Shown here in pieces: positions 14,597-16,314 of a DNA stretch of 16,314 bases. Position numbers and translations under genes: made by a program. The notes below the pieces were generated by a model. That model was not told the DNA's origin, did no database searches, and saw nothing but the letters and a program-made list of their open reading frames with translations. Positions within the stretch are counted from its first letter, which is position 1, and each line of letters opens with the position of its first letter. Source of the stretch: Atribacterota bacterium (lineage in GTDB: Bacteria > Atribacterota > Phoenicimicrobiia > Phoenicimicrobiales > Phoenicimicrobiaceae); NCBI GenBank assembly GCA_030666935.1, contig DAOUWX010000018.1:1-16314 (forward strand), written 5' to 3'.

Positions 14597-14950
14597 ATAT
14601 CTATAAAGAAAGTCGATATAGACAACCAAGGCTGGACATATTCGTCTTATGTCAGAGCCGGAGATTTTATTTTCACTAGCATATGTTCAGGATTTGGAGA
14701 TACAATTAAAGAAGCAACTGAAACCGCACTAAATCAATTACGAAAATACCTAAAGCATGCAGGGGCTGATTTAGAGGATTTGGTTAAAGTTACGGTGACT
14801 TTTAAGCGTGGTGAAAATTTTGATGAAATGAAACCTGTTTTTAAAGAGTATTTCCCAAATGGTTATCCAGCAAGAAACACAATCCTTGTCGACGAATTTC
14901 TAGGGAAATCAATAAAAATGCAAATTGAAGGGATAGCATATAAACCGTGA
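14597..14950 (+). CDS. RidA-family protein without a canonical start codon
   Basis: The frame ending at TGA 14948-14950 encodes about 117 residues with the RidA (YjgF/YER057c/UK114) pattern: VRAGDFIFTSICSGFGDTIKEAT, the helix ALNQLRKYLKHAGADLEDLV, KVTVTF, and PARNTILVDEF with the conserved Arg (residue 93) that binds the carboxylate of imine substrates, then IEGIAY. Members deaminate reactive 2-aminoacrylate-type enamines. An in-frame TAA at 14594-14596 sets the limit, and the first codons are ATA TCT ATA AAG. AAGAAGG lies 8 bases before ATA 14597, exactly where an ATG should be, so either ATA is used or the start was lost by a G-to-A change. It follows site 6 by 38 bases, but no attC follows it; the recombinase promoter comes next. 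Confidence 0.7.
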   Translation: MSIKKVDIDNQGWTYSSYVRAGDFIFTSICSGFGDTIKEATETALNQLRKYLKHAGADLEDLVKVTVTFKRGENFDEMKPVFKEYFPNGYPARNTILVDEFLGKSIKMQIEGIAYKP

Positions 14951-14977
14951 GTCACGATTAATAAAAATATTTCTCAA

Positions 14978-15006
14978 TTGCTATCTGCTTCAATTTTTTA
15001 TATAAT
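14978..15006 (+). promoter_or_regulatory. Promoter of the recombinase gene, predicted leaderless
   Basis: TTGCTA (14978-14983) and a perfect TATAAT (15001-15006) are 17 bases apart. The ATG at 15015 is 8 bases after the -10 box, about where transcription should begin, and no ribosome site is present. The mRNA would therefore have little or no leader. Confidence 0.65.
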
Positions 15007-15014
15007 AAAAATCT

Positions 15015-16085
15015 ATGAATAAAATAAAAATTCAAAAGCAAAATAGTGAAAGAATTAAAATTACCTTTCCTAATTATAACTATTCTTATATTTCCAAGAT
15101 AAAAAGTATAGAAGGCTATAAATGGCATCCAGAAGAAAAGTTCTGGACAATACCAAGCACTAACGGTAATTTACAGAAGATTATTTTTATTTTCGGAAAA
15201 GAAGAAATTGTAATTGACCAATATCTACAAAAGAAGTTAAACCAGAATCTCGAGGAATTAAAAAGAGAATTAATTATAAGAAAATACAGCAGAAAAACTA
15301 TTAAAGCATATATTTATCATAATGAAGAATTTTTGAATTTTTGTAAAAAAGAATACAAAGATATCGCTGACGAAGATATAAAGAATTATCTTTATTTTCT
15401 TGCTGAAAAGAAAAACGTTTCTGCTTCAACTTTAAATATTGCTATTAGTGCTCTAAAATTTTATTATGGTGAAATCCTGAAGAAGAATTTTGTGTACGAA
15501 ATAAAAAGACCAAAGAAAGATAAAAAATTACCAGTTGTATTAAGTCAGGAAGAAGTTTCTAAGATTCTTTCATCTATTGAAAACATCAAACATAAAGCAA
15601 TTCTTATGCTCGTTTATTCCTCTGGATTGAGAGTAGGAGAAGTGGTAAAACTAAAACCAGAAGACATTGACAGTAATAGAAAAATAATCCATATAAAGGG
15701 CGCTAAAGGAAGAAAGGATAGATATACGATGCTCTCTGATAAAATATTAGAAACTCTCAGGGAATACTGGAAACAATATAAACCGCAGAAGTGGCTTTTT
15801 AAAGGGGCAAACCCTGAAAGACATATAACAACAAGAACAGTAGAGAAAATTTTCAAACATGCTTGTGAAAAAGCAGTGATTAGAAAAGATGTTACTGCAC
15901 ATACTCTCAGGCATAGTTTTGCCACACATTTATTAGAAAGTGGAACAGATTTAAGATATATTCAAGAGTTGTTAGGTCATAAAAGCAGCAAGACCACAGA
16001 GATTTATACTCATGTTAGCACAAAAGATATAGGCAAGGTTAAAAGCCCTTTAGATAGTTTGAATATTAAGGAAATGACAAAATGA
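15015..16085 (+). CDS. Tyrosine recombinase/integrase with unusual N-terminal domain
   Basis: A 356-residue protein. Residues 1-70 form an extra domain with KSIEGYKWHPEEKFWTIPST (30-49), a pattern recalling the HARP-like motif of SMARCAL1-type proteins. Residues about 76-160 are the SAM-like core-binding domain and 175-350 the catalytic domain. All catalytic residues are visible: Arg206 (SSGLRVGE), Lys231 (KGAKGRKDR), His296 and Arg299 (HTLRH), His322 (LLGH) and Tyr331 (IYTHV). The end KVKSPLDSL resembles the C-terminus of integron integrases, but the stretch between WLF (260-262) and HTLRH is about 9 residues shorter than I recall for IntI1, so the IntI-specific insertion seems absent. It lies directly after the cassette array, in the same direction, with its own promoter. 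It may act on the attC-like sites or on the palindromes downstream. Confidence 0.9.
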   Translation: MNKIKIQKQNSERIKITFPNYNYSYISKIKSIEGYKWHPEEKFWTIPSTNGNLQKIIFIFGKEEIVIDQYLQKKLNQNLEELKRELIIRKYSRKTIKAYIYHNEEFLNFCKKEYKDIADEDIKNYLYFLAEKKNVSASTLNIAISALKFYYGEILKKNFVYEIKRPKKDKKLPVVLSQEEVSKILSSIENIKHKAILMLVYSSGLRVGEVVKLKPEDIDSNRKIIHIKGAKGRKDRYTMLSDKILETLREYWKQYKPQKWLFKGANPERHITTRTVEKIFKHACEKAVIRKDVTAHTLRHSFATHLLESGTDLRYIQELLGHKSSKTTEIYTHVSTKDIGKVKSPLDSLNIKEMTK

Positions 16086-16105
16086 CAAGAGTCATCCAAA
16101 GTTGG

Positions 16106-16129
16106 GATATCCGAAGTACTTCGGATATC
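16106..16129. repeat. Perfect 24-bp palindrome after the recombinase gene
   Basis: The half GATATCCGAAGT (16106-16117) is followed at once by its exact complement ACTTCGGATATC (16118-16129). TTCGGATAT (16120-16128) recurs as a direct repeat at 16159-16167. No T tract follows, so a terminator is not the obvious reading; a recombinase binding site or operator is possible. Confidence 0.6.
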
Positions 16130-16152
16130 AGGCCAAATTGGGGGTATAGACG

Positions 16153-16176
16153 AACTGGTTCGGATATGAACGAGTT
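16153..16176. repeat. Dyad with 6-bp centre, candidate recombinase core site
   Basis: AACTGGTTC (16153-16161) and GAACGAGTT (16168-16176) are complementary at 8 of 9 positions, separated by GGATAT. Arms of 9-11 bases around a 6-8 base centre are the usual core-site layout of tyrosine recombinases. It lies about 70 bases past the recombinase stop. The role is inferred. Confidence 0.4.
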
Positions 16177-16222
16177 ATGTGAAATACCAGCCAGACTGTT
16201 GAAGATATATAGGTGAACCTTT

Positions 16223-16314
16223 ATGGAGATAAAAAAAATAACAAAAAACAAAGACGATTTTATGGATTTATTGTTATTGGGTGATGAACAAGAAAATATG
16301 ATTAATAAATATCT
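16223..16314 (+). CDS. GNAT-family N-acetyltransferase, N-terminal part, partial
   Basis: ATG 16223 follows TAGGTGA at about 8 bases and opens a frame that runs off the end of the window. The 30 visible residues (MEIKKITKNKDDFMDLLLLG, then DEQENMINKYL) resemble the start of GNAT acetyltransferases of the kind annotated as putative aminoglycoside- or small-molecule acetylating enzymes, where LLL.DEQE.MI..YL is followed by the first core strands. The acetyl-CoA loop is outside the window, so activity cannot be judged. It may be cargo of the same accessory region, but no attC-like site is seen between the recombinase and this gene. Confidence 0.6.
   Translation, partial: MEIKKITKNKDDFMDLLLLGDEQENMINKY

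Larger units (their letters stand above)
10546..14950 (+). mobile_element. Integron-type gene cassette array (CALIN-like)
   Basis: Six attC-like sites (one a half site, one degenerate) alternate with single genes that all point the same way and have unrelated functions. Taking the cut between G and TT of each R' end, the units are 10589-11854 (serine hydrolase), 11855 to about 12237 (broken isochorismatase), about 12238-13136 (Cys-rich orphan), 13137-14112 (methyltransferase), 14113-14552 (small membrane protein) and 14553 onward (RidA). The last unit has no recognisable attC at its end. Gene-then-attC order, one gene per unit and short non-coding gaps are the hallmarks of integron cassettes. 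No classical intI gene or attI site is seen in the window. The identification rests on arm pairing read by eye, not on a covariance-model search. Confidence 0.7.

Noticed and set aside
15015..16085. Calling the recombinase intI
   Set aside because: The region between WLF and HTLRH is too short for the IntI-specific insertion, and the gene is oriented and placed unlike intI; only the tail resembles IntI.

Overview
The window is AT-rich, with strong Shine-Dalgarno sites (AGGAGG type) and almost every gene on the + strand. It looks like a low-GC anaerobic bacterium, for example a Clostridia-like or Atribacterota-like genome. That placement is inferred from composition and gene style; no rRNA or marker gene is present to confirm it.

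Bases 1-9700 look like ordinary accessory chromosome. In order they hold the C-terminal end of a penicillin-binding-protein-like serine hydrolase, a frameshifted small glycine-rich membrane protein and a secreted alpha/beta hydrolase. Two ABC-2 type exporter pairs follow (2019-3756 and 3846-5610); the second is clearly more GC-rich than its surroundings and looks acquired. Next come a REP/IS200-like inverted repeat, a DUF6544-like protein, a membrane protein with some SpoIIM-like character, an alpha/beta hydrolase, a flavodoxin and an SPL-like radical SAM protein. Bases 9766-10507 carry a run of very small membrane proteins.

The most interesting part is 10546-14950. It reads as an integron-type gene cassette array: single, unrelated, co-oriented genes (serine hydrolase, broken isochorismatase, Cys-rich orphan, SAM methyltransferase, small membrane protein), each followed by an attC-like site. 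In these sites a left R''/L'' pair is matched by inverted L'/R' arms, with the R' end of the form GTT-A/G. Two sites (13966-14118 and 12989-13142) are long and related to each other. A third copy of their right half stands at 10546-10595, and shorter unrelated sites lie at 11736-11860 and 14481-14558. A RidA-family gene that seems to lack a normal start codon ends the row.

Directly downstream is a tyrosine recombinase (15015-16085) with all catalytic residues, a predicted leaderless promoter and an unusual N-terminal domain. It lacks the length of the IntI-specific insertion and sits at the wrong end for a classical integron. Either it is a recombinase of a different kind working with these sites, or the array is a CALIN (attC cluster without integrase) beside an unrelated recombinase. 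After the recombinase come a perfect 24-bp palindrome and a dyad with a 6-bp centre, both candidate recombination sites, and then the start of a GNAT acetyltransferase gene that runs off the window.
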